This document shows, piece after piece, positions 32,636 to 40,745 of a DNA stretch of 64,000 nt (position 1 is its first letter; each line of letters starts with the position of its first letter). Made by a program: the position numbers and the translations under genes. This stretch comes from Pseudomonas sp. 7SR1 (GTDB lineage: Bacteria; Pseudomonadota; Gammaproteobacteria; Pseudomonadales; Pseudomonadaceae): the NCBI RefSeq assembly GCF_900156465.1, contig NZ_LT707064.1, positions 5,967,001-6,031,000 on the forward strand, in the 5' to 3' direction. Below the pieces are notes generated by a model that worked only from the letters and a program-made list of their open reading frames with translations, was not told the DNA's origin and ran no database searches.

Positions 32636-34342
32636 TTAGAGGAAAACATCCAGGCGCAAGTAGATCGGCGCTTCGCGCTCGGTCAGAGCATCCGGACGTT
32701 CCAGGGAATGGGCGAAGGTCACGCTGGCGCTCAGGTGTTCGCCGCGGGCGAACAGCTCCAGCGAGTGGCTGGACATGCGCCCATGCTCGTCGCCGTTGTA
32801 GCGGGTCCCGGTGATGACACCCTGGTCGTAACCCAGGCTGGTGCCGTACTCGGCGAACACCGGGCGCAGCCACTCCAGGGTGACCGGGCGGCTCCAGCGC
32901 AGGTCGTTGCGCCAGTAACCGCCGCTGTCGCCGGCCAGCGACTGGTCCTTGTAGCCCCGGATCGACGATTGCCCGCCCAGGCTCATGCGCTGCGGGCTGA
33001 ACAGCACGTCTTCGCTGCGCTGCCCGGTCATCAGGCTGCTGAAGCTGAAGGACTCGCCCCAGAGCTGGAAGGGTTGCAGGTAGCTGAGGGTGGCGGTGTA
33101 TTTGCGGTAGCGCGCGTCGGGCTGGCCGGGGCGTGGATTATCGTCGCCCTGGGCATCGAAGGCACCGATGCCTTGCTGCAGGCCCAGGTCCAGGTTGACG
33201 AAGGCGCTGCCGACTCGCCGTCCGTGGTTGATGCCGAACTGCGCTTCACTCAGGCGATGGCTGCTCACGGCGAGCTTGCTGTCTTCGATGAAGTTGCTGG
33301 TGCGCAGATAAGCGAGGCCGGTGTTGAGGGACGTCTTGCTCATCGCGTCACGATGGACCACCCGCTCGACCCGCACCTGGTGGTTCTGGCTGTCGCCGGT
33401 CTGCTTGAAATTGAACCCGTCGACCGTGCCCCGCGAGCGGTATTCGCTCTGGCTATAGGTGTAGCTGACGTTCCACCAGCCAAATGGCAGGTTGTAATAC
33501 AGCATGGCATTGCGCGAAGTGCGTTGATGATCGCTGACGGCATCGTGACCACCGCGCAAGGACAATTGATCGGCCAGCCCCAAGGGGCTGTCCCAATCCA
33601 GGGACGTGCCCCATTGCTGTTCGCCCGTGCTCCGCTGGCCGTCGTTGTGCCGCGACAACCCGACGCGCCAGGGTTTTTGCGGGGTGTTCTGCACCAGCAC
33701 TTCACTGCCGCCGACATGCTGCCCGGGCATCAGCTCCATCTGCGCCTGGTTCGATGGCAGGCGGTTGAGCTGGTCCACCATCTGCTCGATCTCCCGCAGG
33801 TTGACCAAGTCGCCGACCTTGCCGGGAAACGCCATCGCCAGTTCTCCTTCCGAGAGTCGGCTGTTTTCGGCGCCCTTCAAGCCCTCGAGGCGCCCCTCCA
33901 CCACCAGCACCTGCAAGTGACCGTCGGACAGATCCTGCTGCGGCAGGTAGGCACGACTGGTGACCAGGCCTTTCTCGATGTAGCGGTCGGTGATGACCTT
34001 GAGCAGTTCGTTGAGTTGCGGCACGCCCAGGCATTGGCCGATGTAGGGCGCCAACAGGCGCTCGCGCTCAGCGGAGGAAAGGCTGTCGGCGCCCTTGAGC
34101 TCGATGGTGCGGATGGGGAAGCAGCGGGTATCGACCGGCGCCGTCGGCTGGGCCGGCTTCGCCTCCTGGCCGGGCAGGTTCTTCAGATCCTCCAGGCGCC
34201 GGCGCTGTTCCTCGAGCAAACGGTTCTGGCGTTCGCGGATCAGGTCGGTGTCACCGGGGGTGGGGGCAGCGTGAGCGGGGGGCAGCGGAGAAAGGCACAG
34301 CAAAGCCAAGCACAACCTCGCCCAACGGGCGGGTGAGAACAT
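32636..34342 (-). CDS. cdiB: CdiB: ShlB/FhaC/HecB-type two-partner secretion transporter
   Basis: A 568-residue outer-membrane transporter that would secrete CdiA. Seen in order: signal peptide (ALLCLSPLPPAHA), a charged plug helix (RERQNRLLEEQRRRLEDLKN), two POTRA domains (IRTIELKGADSLSSAERERL; GHLQVLVVEGRLEGLKG) and a 16-strand barrel with the loop-6 motif SIRGY (GGQSSIRGYKDQS) and a C-terminal RLDVFL strand ending in a hydrophobic pair. ATG at 34342 has GAGGG 7 nt before it; a TTG six codons upstream is rejected. cdiA starts 24 nt downstream, so the B-A-I order is a single operon. Confidence 0.93.
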   Translation of the reverse strand: MFSPARWARLCLALLCLSPLPPAHAAPTPGDTDLIRERQNRLLEEQRRRLEDLKNLPGQEAKPAQPTAPVDTRCFPIRTIELKGADSLSSAERERLLAPYIGQCLGVPQLNELLKVITDRYIEKGLVTSRAYLPQQDLSDGHLQVLVVEGRLEGLKGAENSRLSEGELAMAFPGKVGDLVNLREIEQMVDQLNRLPSNQAQMELMPGQHVGGSEVLVQNTPQKPWRVGLSRHNDGQRSTGEQQWGTSLDWDSPLGLADQLSLRGGHDAVSDHQRTSRNAMLYYNLPFGWWNVSYTYSQSEYRSRGTVDGFNFKQTGDSQNHQVRVERVVHRDAMSKTSLNTGLAYLRTSNFIEDSKLAVSSHRLSEAQFGINHGRRVGSAFVNLDLGLQQGIGAFDAQGDDNPRPGQPDARYRKYTATLSYLQPFQLWGESFSFSSLMTGQRSEDVLFSPQRMSLGGQSSIRGYKDQSLAGDSGGYWRNDLRWSRPVTLEWLRPVFAEYGTSLGYDQGVITGTRYNGDEHGRMSSHSLELFARGEHLSASVTFAHSLERPDALTEREAPIYLRLDVFL

Positions 34343-34362
34343 GTTCGATCCCTCGAGCAAAA

Positions 34363-34411
34363 TGACATCAAAATAGTGGCGCGATACTAGTTAGCCATCA
34401 TTTTGACGTCA
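34363..34411. promoter_or_regulatory. Inverted repeat upstream of cdiB
   Basis: TGACATCAAAAT (34363-34374) and ATTTTGACGTCA (34400-34411) are inverted copies with one mismatch, 25 bp apart, beginning 20 bp upstream of the cdiB start. They probably flank or overlap the promoter and may be an operator for the CDI operon. Confidence 0.45.
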
Positions 34412-34496
34412 ATTAAAAAGCTGGACCCTGAGGGTATGGCCGGAACCGTTTGTCGGAAATCAGACGATTCTGTCTTTCGGTACGAAACGTCTCGTG

Positions 34497-34556
34497 AGGA
34501 AGCCGGACGCTTCTCTTGAAGCCCAGAAATAATTCGATCCAATCGTCCGGCTTCCT
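34497..34556. repeat. 13-bp inverted repeat in the cdiB upstream region
   Basis: AGGAAGCCGGACG and CGTCCGGCTTCCT are perfect inverted copies separated by 34 bp in the 285-bp spacer between cdiB and the next gene. No gene is seen in this spacer. It may form a hairpin in either transcript or serve as a second regulator site. Confidence 0.5.
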
Positions 34557-34627
34557 TGGGTCGCTGAACTTTCAACCCCGCGCAAGCCTCAACCCCTTAC
34601 AGCCCAACAAGGAATACGAGGCCCGCC

Positions 34628-34903
34628 ATGAAGACCCTGATGAAACTCACCTTTGCCGCCACCCTCGCCTGCGCCCTTCCGGCCGGGGCCACCTGCACAC
34701 CCGAAGAAGCCACCATCAAGCGTGAGCAACTGGCCCAGGAAGTGACCAAGCTCACCGAGCAGAACCCGGCCAAGGCCAAGGAAATCAATGATGAGTTGCA
34801 GGCCATGGACCTGGAGACGGCCAGCAAGGATCTGCCGGATAAGTGCCAGTTGATCGATAAGCGCCTGGAAGAGTTGAAGCATGCAGAGAAGAAGGCCGAC
34901 TGA
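34628..34903 (+). CDS. Small exported helical protein
   Basis: A 91-residue predicted periplasmic protein. The signal peptide (MKTLMKLTFAATLACALPAG, cleavage near AGA-TCT) is followed by a mature coiled-coil-like part rich in Glu and Lys with two cysteines (TCTPEEATIK; PDKCQLIDKR) that may form a disulphide. It is divergent from the CDI operon and a single-gene unit as far as seen. Function unknown. Confidence 0.78.
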   Translation: MKTLMKLTFAATLACALPAGATCTPEEATIKREQLAQEVTKLTEQNPAKAKEINDELQAMDLETASKDLPDKCQLIDKRLEELKHAEKKAD

Positions 34904-34925
34904 TCGATCCAAACCTCCCTCCGCT

Positions 34926-35082
34926 TCTGTGGCGAGGGAGCTTGCTCCCGCTGGGGGCGAAACACCTGTGAAACCAGCGTGGCTGATGTGTCAGGCAGAA
35001 CAGTAGTGGGGCTGTCATGCAGCCCAGCGGGGCGGTGCGACGTTTCGCTAAATCCCTTCGCTACAGTTCTGGTCGAACTTCT
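34926..35082. repeat. Composite intergenic repeat
   Basis: TCTGTGGCGAGGGAGCTTGC is followed by GCAGCCCAGCGGGGCGGTGC and GACGTTTCGCTAAATCCCTT. The second half is shared with 5815-5862. No gene is supported in this stretch. Confidence 0.65.
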
Positions 35083-35095
35083 GAAGTTCATGCAT

Positions 35096-35125
35096 AAAAA
35101 ACCGGACTCAAGGTCCGGTTTTTTT
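35096..35125. terminator. Bidirectional rho-independent terminator
   Basis: AAAAAACCGGAC and GGTCCGGTTTTTTT form a stem with A/T tracts on both sides, between the exported-protein gene (plus) and the helicase gene (minus), so it can serve both. Confidence 0.9.
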
Positions 35126-35144
35126 ATGCAGCGCTACTGACCAC

Positions 35145-36491
35145 TCATTCAGCCGCCGGCGCCTGGGGCTTGCGGCGTTTGAGCGGGGCCATGCCGTCCT
35201 TGCTGACCAGGGCCGGGGCCTCGGTCTTCGGGCGGTTGGCGGTCTTGCGCTTGGTCGGGGCCTTGGCGGCGGATTTCTTCTTGTCGCCCTTGGCATCGAC
35301 TTTTTTCTTCTTCGCGCCAACGGCCTTGCCCGAAGCCTTGACCTTTTTCGGTCCGCTGTAGGTGCCTTTGACTTCCTTGATGGTGCGGCGCTCGAAGCTC
35401 TGCTTGAGGTAGCGCTCGATGCTCGACATCAGGTTCCAGTCGCCATGGCAGATCAGCGAGATCGCCAGGCCATCATTGCCGGCGCGGCCGGTACGGCCGA
35501 TGCGGTGCACGTATTCGTCGCCACTGCGAGGCATGTCGAAGTTGATGACCATGTCCAGGCCTTCGACATCCAGGCCACGGGCGGCGACGTCAGTGGCCAC
35601 GAGGATTTTCACCCCGCCCTGCTTGAGGCGGTCGATGGCCAGCTTGCGGTCTTTCTGGTCCTTCTCGCCGTGCAGGACGAACGCCTTGTATTCCTGGGCG
35701 ACCAGGCGACCGTAGATGCGGTCGGCCATGGCCCGGGTATTGGTGAACACGATGGCTTTTTCGTAGGTTTCGTTGGCCAGCAACCAGTTCACGATCTGCT
35801 CTTTGTGCTGGTTGTGGTCGGCGGTGATGATTTGCTGGCGGGTGGTGGAGTTCAGCTGGCTGACCGCGTTGAGCTGCAGGTGCTCGGGATTGTTCAGCAC
35901 CTTGGCCACCATTTCCCGCAGGCCCGAGCCGCCGGTGGTGGCGGAGAACAGCATGGTCTGTTGACGCTGGCTGCACTCGTCCACCAGGCGCTGCACGTCT
36001 TCGGCAAACCCCATGTCCAGCATGCGGTCGGCTTCATCCAGCACCAACACTTCGACTTCCTTGAGGTCGAGGTTGCCGGCGTTCAGGTGCTCGATCATCC
36101 GCCCCGGCGTGCCGATCAGGATGTCCGGTACCTTGCGCAGCATGGCGGCCTGGACCTTGAAGTCTTCGCCGCCGGTGATCAGGCCGGACTTGATGAAGGT
36201 GAATTGCGAGAAGCGCTCCACTTCCTTCAAGGTCTGCTGGGCCAGTTCGCGGGTCGGCAGCAGGATCAGGGTCTTGATGCTCACTCGAACCTTGGCCGGG
36301 CCGATCAGGCGGTTGAGGATCGGCAGCACGAACGCGGCGGTCTTGCCGCTGCCGGTTTGCGCCGTCACCCGCAGGTCACGCCCCTGGAGCGCGAGCGGAA
36401 TAGCCGCGGCCTGCACCGGCGTCGGCTCGACAAATTTAAGCTCGGCCACGGCTTTGAGCAGGCGTTCGTGCAGGGCGAATTGGGAAAACAC
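35145..36491 (-). CDS. DEAD-box ATP-dependent RNA helicase (RhlE/SrmB-like)
   Basis: A 448-residue DEAD-box helicase with the Q motif (FVEPTPVQAAAIP), motif I AQTGSGKT, motif II VLDEADRMLD, motif III SATT, and motifs V/VI ATDVAARGLDV and HRIGRTGR. A long lysine-rich tail (about 390-448: KKVKASGKAVGAKKKK...) is expected to bind structured RNA. Such enzymes remodel rRNA or mRNA in ribosome assembly and cold adaptation. GTG at 36491 is chosen: GAGG lies 8 nt upstream and the protein begins with the standard FSQFALHERLL; the frame above has no domain support. Paralogues are several in Pseudomonas, so no symbol is given. Confidence 0.93.
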   Translation of the reverse strand: MFSQFALHERLLKAVAELKFVEPTPVQAAAIPLALQGRDLRVTAQTGSGKTAAFVLPILNRLIGPAKVRVSIKTLILLPTRELAQQTLKEVERFSQFTFIKSGLITGGEDFKVQAAMLRKVPDILIGTPGRMIEHLNAGNLDLKEVEVLVLDEADRMLDMGFAEDVQRLVDECSQRQQTMLFSATTGGSGLREMVAKVLNNPEHLQLNAVSQLNSTTRQQIITADHNQHKEQIVNWLLANETYEKAIVFTNTRAMADRIYGRLVAQEYKAFVLHGEKDQKDRKLAIDRLKQGGVKILVATDVAARGLDVEGLDMVINFDMPRSGDEYVHRIGRTGRAGNDGLAISLICHGDWNLMSSIERYLKQSFERRTIKEVKGTYSGPKKVKASGKAVGAKKKKVDAKGDKKKSAAKAPTKRKTANRPKTEAPALVSKDGMAPLKRRKPQAPAAE

Positions 36492-36684
36492 GGGTGCTAC
36501 CTCGAAGAAATGCAAAAAAACAGCTGCATAGGGTAACGGTTTCGAGCGCGCAGGCCGAGTTTCTTTGTGCAAAGCGCGACAAAACAGTGTGTTTTTATCA
36601 ACGAAACCGTCATCAACGGTCACTTCACCGGGCTTAAATGCTCTAATTCGCCTTCGTCGCGCTCACAGAAGAACCGTTTCGTCC

Positions 36685-37983
36685 ATGGATATCAAACAGC
36701 TCTGGCTCAATCTTCAAGACCTCTGGGGTGCCCTCGACCAGCATCCGCTCCTGCATTGCGGCCTGGCCCTGGCGCTGCTGCTGGTCATCGCCCTGGTACT
36801 GGGGCGCGTGGCGCGCTACGTGATCCTGCATGGTGCCAAGCTGCTCGGGCGCCAGCCGGCCCTGAACTGGGTCAACGACCTGCGCCAGAACAAAGTCTTC
36901 CATCGACTGGCACAGACGACGCCGTCGTTGATCATCCAGTTCGGCCTGCACCTGGTGCCCGGGCTGAGCAAGACCAGCCTGGTGTTCCTCGGCAATGTCG
37001 CCCTCTCCTTCACGATCCTGTTCATGCTCCTGGCCATCAGCGCCCTGCTCAGCGCCCTGCTGGACGTCTACGCCCGCACCGAACATGCGCGTACCCGCTC
37101 GATCAAGGGGTATGTGCAACTGACGAAAATGGTGCTGTATGTGTTCGGCGCGATCATCATCGTCGCCACCCTGATCGACCGTTCGCCGCTGTTGCTGCTG
37201 TCCGGCCTGGGTGCGATGTCGGCGGTGATCCTGTTGGTCTACAAGGACACACTGTTGTCCTTCGTCGCCAGCGTGCAGTTGACCAGCAACGATATGCTGC
37301 GGGTCGGCGACTGGATCGAGATGCCCCAGGTCGGCGCCGACGGCGATGTGGTGGACATCACGCTGCATACGGTCAAGGTGCAGAACTTCGACAAGACCAT
37401 CGTCTCGATCCCCACCTGGCGCCTGATGTCCGAATCGTTCAAGAACTGGCGCGGCATGCAGCAGTCCGGCGGGCGGCGGATCAAGCGCAGCCTGTTCATC
37501 GACGCCAGTGGCGTGCGCTTCATCAACGACGATGAAGAACGGCACTTGACCCAGGTACGCCTGCTGACCGACTACATCACCCGCAAACAGGCCGAGCTCA
37601 AGGCCTGGAACGAAGCCCAGGGCAATGTGGCGGCAATGTCGGCCAACCGGCGGCGGATGACCAACCTGGGCACGTTCCGGGCCTATGCGTTGGCCTATCT
37701 CAAGAGCCATCCCGAGATCCAGCCGAACATGACCTGCATGGTCCGGCAACTGCAGACCACGGCCCATGGCATCCCCCTGGAAATCTACTGCTTCACCGGC
37801 ACCACCGTGTGGGCCGATTACGAGCGGATCCAGGGGGACATCTTCGATTATCTGCTGGCGGTGATGCCGGAGTTCGGCTTGAACCTGTACCAGCAACCCA
37901 GCGGCATGGACCTGCGTTCCGGCTTGCTGCCGGCAGTGCTGGGGGCCAGTCATCTGCCCGAACAGGAAAAAGACCTGGCGTAG
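36685..37983 (+). CDS. Mechanosensitive ion channel, MscS family (YbdG-like)
   Basis: A 432-residue inner-membrane channel with about five N-terminal spans and the MscS pore/beta domain (LIDRSPLLLLSGLGAMSAVI, LLVYKDTLLSFVASVQL, then LRVGDWIEMPQVGADGDVVD and VSIPTWRLMSESFKNW). It has a long cytosolic C-terminal part typical of the YbdG branch, which responds to mild osmotic downshock. ATG at 36685 is chosen because hydrophobic sequence begins 20 residues later; the frame is open upstream to 36565 over the promoter region of the divergent helicase. Confidence 0.9.
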   Translation: MDIKQLWLNLQDLWGALDQHPLLHCGLALALLLVIALVLGRVARYVILHGAKLLGRQPALNWVNDLRQNKVFHRLAQTTPSLIIQFGLHLVPGLSKTSLVFLGNVALSFTILFMLLAISALLSALLDVYARTEHARTRSIKGYVQLTKMVLYVFGAIIIVATLIDRSPLLLLSGLGAMSAVILLVYKDTLLSFVASVQLTSNDMLRVGDWIEMPQVGADGDVVDITLHTVKVQNFDKTIVSIPTWRLMSESFKNWRGMQQSGGRRIKRSLFIDASGVRFINDDEERHLTQVRLLTDYITRKQAELKAWNEAQGNVAAMSANRRRMTNLGTFRAYALAYLKSHPEIQPNMTCMVRQLQTTAHGIPLEIYCFTGTTVWADYERIQGDIFDYLLAVMPEFGLNLYQQPSGMDLRSGLLPAVLGASHLPEQEKDLA

Positions 37984-38032
37984 CGCCAGATAAAGACCTG
38001 CCCCTTTCCACAGCGCCATAACGCTGAAAAAG

Positions 38033-38090
38033 GAAAAACCCCGGCGGGAGCGAGCAAGCTCGACTCCCACCAGGGTGATGTCCCGCCGGG
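38033..38090 (-). terminator. Terminator of the YcaC gene, containing a REP half
   Basis: On the minus strand CCCGGCGGGA (38090-38081) pairs with TCCCGCCGGGG (38049-38039) and is followed by GGTTTTTCC. The enclosed part is a degraded REP (GTGGGAGTCGAGCTTGCTCG), so a REP-containing hairpin appears to serve as the terminator. Confidence 0.7.
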
Positions 38091-38735
38091 TTACTTGACC
38101 TGGCGCTGCGGTGCCTTGTGCACCATGGTGTAGGCGTAGTCCACGCCCATGCCATAAGCGCCGCTGTGTTCCAGCACCAGTTCCATCACCGCCTCGTACG
38201 TGTCCTTGTGTGCCCAGTCGCGTTGGTATTCCAGCAGCACTTGCTGCCAGGTCACCGGCACCGCACCTGCCTGGATCATCCGCTGTACCGACATGTCGTG
38301 GGCTTCCTTGCTGGTACCGCCGGAGGCGTCGGTGACGATGTACACCTCGTAGCCTTCAGCCAGTGCTTCCAGTGCCGGGAAGGTCAGGCAAACCTCGGTC
38401 CACAGCGCCGCGATGATCAGTTTCTTGCGGCCGGTGGCTTTCACCGCATCCACCAGGGCCTTGTCTTCCCAGGAGTTCATCGAGGTGCGCTCGATAGGCT
38501 TCTGGTCCGGGTGGACCGCCAACAGCTCAGGCCAGATGTAACCGCTGAAGCTTTCGGTTTCGACCGATGTGTAGATGGTCGGCACGTTGAAGATCTTCGC
38601 CGCCTTGGCCAGGCCCACAGTGTTGTTCTTCAGGGTCTGGCGGTCGATCGATTGCACGCCGAAGGCCATTTGCGGCTGGTGGTCGATCAGGATCAGGGCG
38701 GAGTTGGTTGGGTTCAGCAGTTCGCGGATAGACAT
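38091..38735 (-). CDS. ycaC: YcaC-type isochorismatase-like hydrolase
   Basis: A 214-residue cysteine hydrolase of the isochorismatase superfamily, YcaC branch. D18 (LILIDHQPQM) and C116 (LWTEVCLTFP) are the conserved acid and nucleophile; the cis-peptide region AALWTEVC is intact. YcaC proteins form octamers or larger rings; the physiological substrate is not known. ATG at 38735 is followed by the standard RELLNPTNSALILIDHQ. It is divergent from a LysR gene across 156 bp with a perfect palindrome (38862-38876), so it is probably regulated by that LysR. Confidence 0.9.
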   Translation of the reverse strand: MSIRELLNPTNSALILIDHQPQMAFGVQSIDRQTLKNNTVGLAKAAKIFNVPTIYTSVETESFSGYIWPELLAVHPDQKPIERTSMNSWEDKALVDAVKATGRKKLIIAALWTEVCLTFPALEALAEGYEVYIVTDASGGTSKEAHDMSVQRMIQAGAVPVTWQQVLLEYQRDWAHKDTYEAVMELVLEHSGAYGMGVDYAYTMVHKAPQRQVK

Positions 38736-38861
38736 GGTGTGTTCCTTTTAAATGTCGATATTTCAATGGTTTGGGTCAGTAGCGCTTGCCTTCGTCGGTG
38801 TTGTCGTCGGCATGGGTGTACTTTAGGGGCTACCAATAAAAGGGACAATTACCTAAAATAG

Positions 38862-38876
38862 AGAATCATTGATTCT
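38862..38876. promoter_or_regulatory. LysR operator candidate between ycaC and its regulator
   Basis: AGAATCA-T-TGATTCT is a perfect palindrome flanked by CTAAAATAG and CTAAAATAG direct repeats, 16 bp upstream of the LysR start. It probably binds the LysR protein and may autorepress it. Confidence 0.55.
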
Positions 38877-38891
38877 AAAATAGGGACAATA

Positions 38892-39800
38892 ATGGATCGC
38901 ATCGACTGCATGCGTGCCTTCGTCGTCACGGTCGGAGAAAACGGCTTTGCAGCCGCCGCCCGCGCCATGGACGTACCGAGGTCAAAGGTCAGCAAGCAAA
39001 TCCAGGCGCTGGAAGAAGCGATTGGCGTGCAGCTGCTGCAACGCACCACGCGCAGCCTGCATCTCACCGAAGCGGGGGCCGAGTATTTCGAAGCGGCGCG
39101 GGAAGTGTTGGCGGCCCTGGATGAAGCCGAGCAACGGGCACGGGACGGGATTGGCGAACTGCGCGGGGTGTTGCGGGTCAACGCGCCGATGTCGTTCGGC
39201 CTGCGCCGGCTGGGCAAGTTGATCCCGCTGTTTCATGAACGGCATCCGAACATCGAGCTGCAGGTGGTGCTCAGCGACCAGCAGGTGGATCCGGTGCGCG
39301 GCGGTTTCGACGTGACCATCCGCATCGCCAGCATGCCCGACTCGACCATGATCGCCCGGCAACTGGCACCGGCCCCGCGAATCCTGGTGGCCGCCCCCGC
39401 CTATCTCGAGCGGGCGGGCGTGCCGCAGAACCCTCAGGACCTGCGCGCCCATCAATGCCTCAACTACGGCTACCTGCAAAGTGGCGCGAGCCTGCAACTG
39501 TGCAACGGCAAGGAGACGCAACGGGTCAATGTCACCGGCCCCCTGCATGTCAACAACGGCGACTTGCTGGCACAGGCCGCCGAGGCCGGCATGGGCATCG
39601 CGCTGCTGCCGGACTTCATCGTTGAAGATGCCCTGGCTGCCGGACGCCTGGTGCCGGTCCTGTGCGACTGGAAGGCGCCGGCGATCAGCATCAATGCCGT
39701 GTACTCGTCGGCACGGCGGCTACCGCAGAAAACCCGGGCGTTCATCGAATTTATGGTGGAGCAATTGGCGATCAAGCAGGGCGCTCCGGGCGCTTGCTGA
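38892..39800 (+). CDS. LysR-family regulator divergent from ycaC
   Basis: A 302-residue LysR-type regulator of the large CrgA-like group (MDRIDCMRAFVVTVGENGFA; RSKVSKQIQALEEAIGVQLL; RTTRSLHLTEAGAEYFEAA). The effector domain begins near residue 90 (GVLRVNAPMSFGLRRLGKLI). It is divergent from the YcaC hydrolase gene and is likely its regulator. The 3' end almost reaches the convergent EamA gene. Confidence 0.92.
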   Translation: MDRIDCMRAFVVTVGENGFAAAARAMDVPRSKVSKQIQALEEAIGVQLLQRTTRSLHLTEAGAEYFEAAREVLAALDEAEQRARDGIGELRGVLRVNAPMSFGLRRLGKLIPLFHERHPNIELQVVLSDQQVDPVRGGFDVTIRIASMPDSTMIARQLAPAPRILVAAPAYLERAGVPQNPQDLRAHQCLNYGYLQSGASLQLCNGKETQRVNVTGPLHVNNGDLLAQAAEAGMGIALLPDFIVEDALAAGRLVPVLCDWKAPAISINAVYSSARRLPQKTRAFIEFMVEQLAIKQGAPGAC

Positions 39801-39813
39801 GATCGCCGATGAT

Positions 39814-40680
39814 TCACCTGGCAACCAGCGGTCTGCGCAAGCTCAAGCGGCTCATCCAGACCGCCGCCAGGATCACGCCCCCGCCCAGGAACAGCCGCCC
39901 CAGCTCCTCGTGCTGATTCCAGATCAGCAGGTTCAACAACAACCCCACCGGCACATGCAGGTTGTTCATCACCGCCAGCGTCCCGCCCTGTACCAGGCAG
40001 GCGCCTTTGTTCCACCAGTAAAGTCCCAGCGCCGTGGAGACCAGGCCAAGGAAAACCAGCACGCCCCATTGCAACGCAGCTTCAGGCCAGAAATCCGCCT
40101 TGCCGAACAGCAGGAACGCCGGCAGCACCACCGCCAGCGCACCGAGGTAGAAGTAGCCGAAACGCCGATAGTGCGGCAGATCGCTCGGGTAACGCGCCAC
40201 CAGGTGCCGGTACAGGACCTGCCCGGCCGCGTAGGTGAAGTTGGCCAGTTGCAGCAGCAGGAAGCCCATGAAGAAATCCGGGCTGACCCGGTCATAGCGA
40301 ATCACTGCGGCTCCCGCCACGGCCACCAGCGCCGCGATCAATGCCCAGGGATTGAATCGGCGGTTCAGTGCGTCTTCGATCAGAGTCACGTGCAATGGCG
40401 TGAGGATGGTAAACAGCAACACCTCGGGCACCGTCAATACCCGGAAGCTCAGGTACAGGCAGACGTAGGTCACGCCGAACTGCAAGGCGCCGATCAGCAG
40501 CATGCCGCGCATGAACGACGGTTCCACCTGGCGCCAGCGCGTCAGTGGAATGAACACCAGCCCGGCCAGCAGGACCCTTACCAGCACGGCAAAGTAGCTG
40601 TCGACATGCCCGGCCAGGTATTCGCCAATCAGGCTGAAGGAAAATGCCTGGATCAAGGTTACAAAAAGTAGATAGCCCAT
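39814..40680 (-). CDS. EamA/DMT-family transporter
   Basis: A 288-residue inner-membrane protein with ten predicted spans in two EamA repeats, of the drug/metabolite transporter superfamily. ATG at 40680 (MGYLLFVTLIQAFSFSLIGE) begins directly with span 1; an open extension of 39 codons upstream is basic and non-conserved and is left out. EYLAGHVDSYFAVLVRVLLA and RYDRVSPDFFMGFLLLQLAN resemble the carboxylate/amino-acid exporter group. Substrate unknown. Confidence 0.87.
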   Translation of the reverse strand: MGYLLFVTLIQAFSFSLIGEYLAGHVDSYFAVLVRVLLAGLVFIPLTRWRQVEPSFMRGMLLIGALQFGVTYVCLYLSFRVLTVPEVLLFTILTPLHVTLIEDALNRRFNPWALIAALVAVAGAAVIRYDRVSPDFFMGFLLLQLANFTYAAGQVLYRHLVARYPSDLPHYRRFGYFYLGALAVVLPAFLLFGKADFWPEAALQWGVLVFLGLVSTALGLYWWNKGACLVQGGTLAVMNNLHVPVGLLLNLLIWNQHEELGRLFLGGGVILAAVWMSRLSLRRPLVAR

Positions 40681-40745
40681 ACGCCCCTCGTTTCGAATGG
40701 CGGCGAAGATAGCCGTTTTGACGCAGGGGGGCGAGCCTGGGCGGA

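Noticed and set aside
31145..34336. A 1063-codon open frame on the plus strand opposite cdiB and the cdiA 5' end
   Set aside because: It is a shadow of high-GC genes on the other strand: no domain, no ribosome-binding site, atypical composition, while the minus-strand genes have clear families.
36568..36684. Longer start for the mechanosensitive channel
   Set aside because: The added residues overlap the divergent helicase promoter region and have no family sequence.
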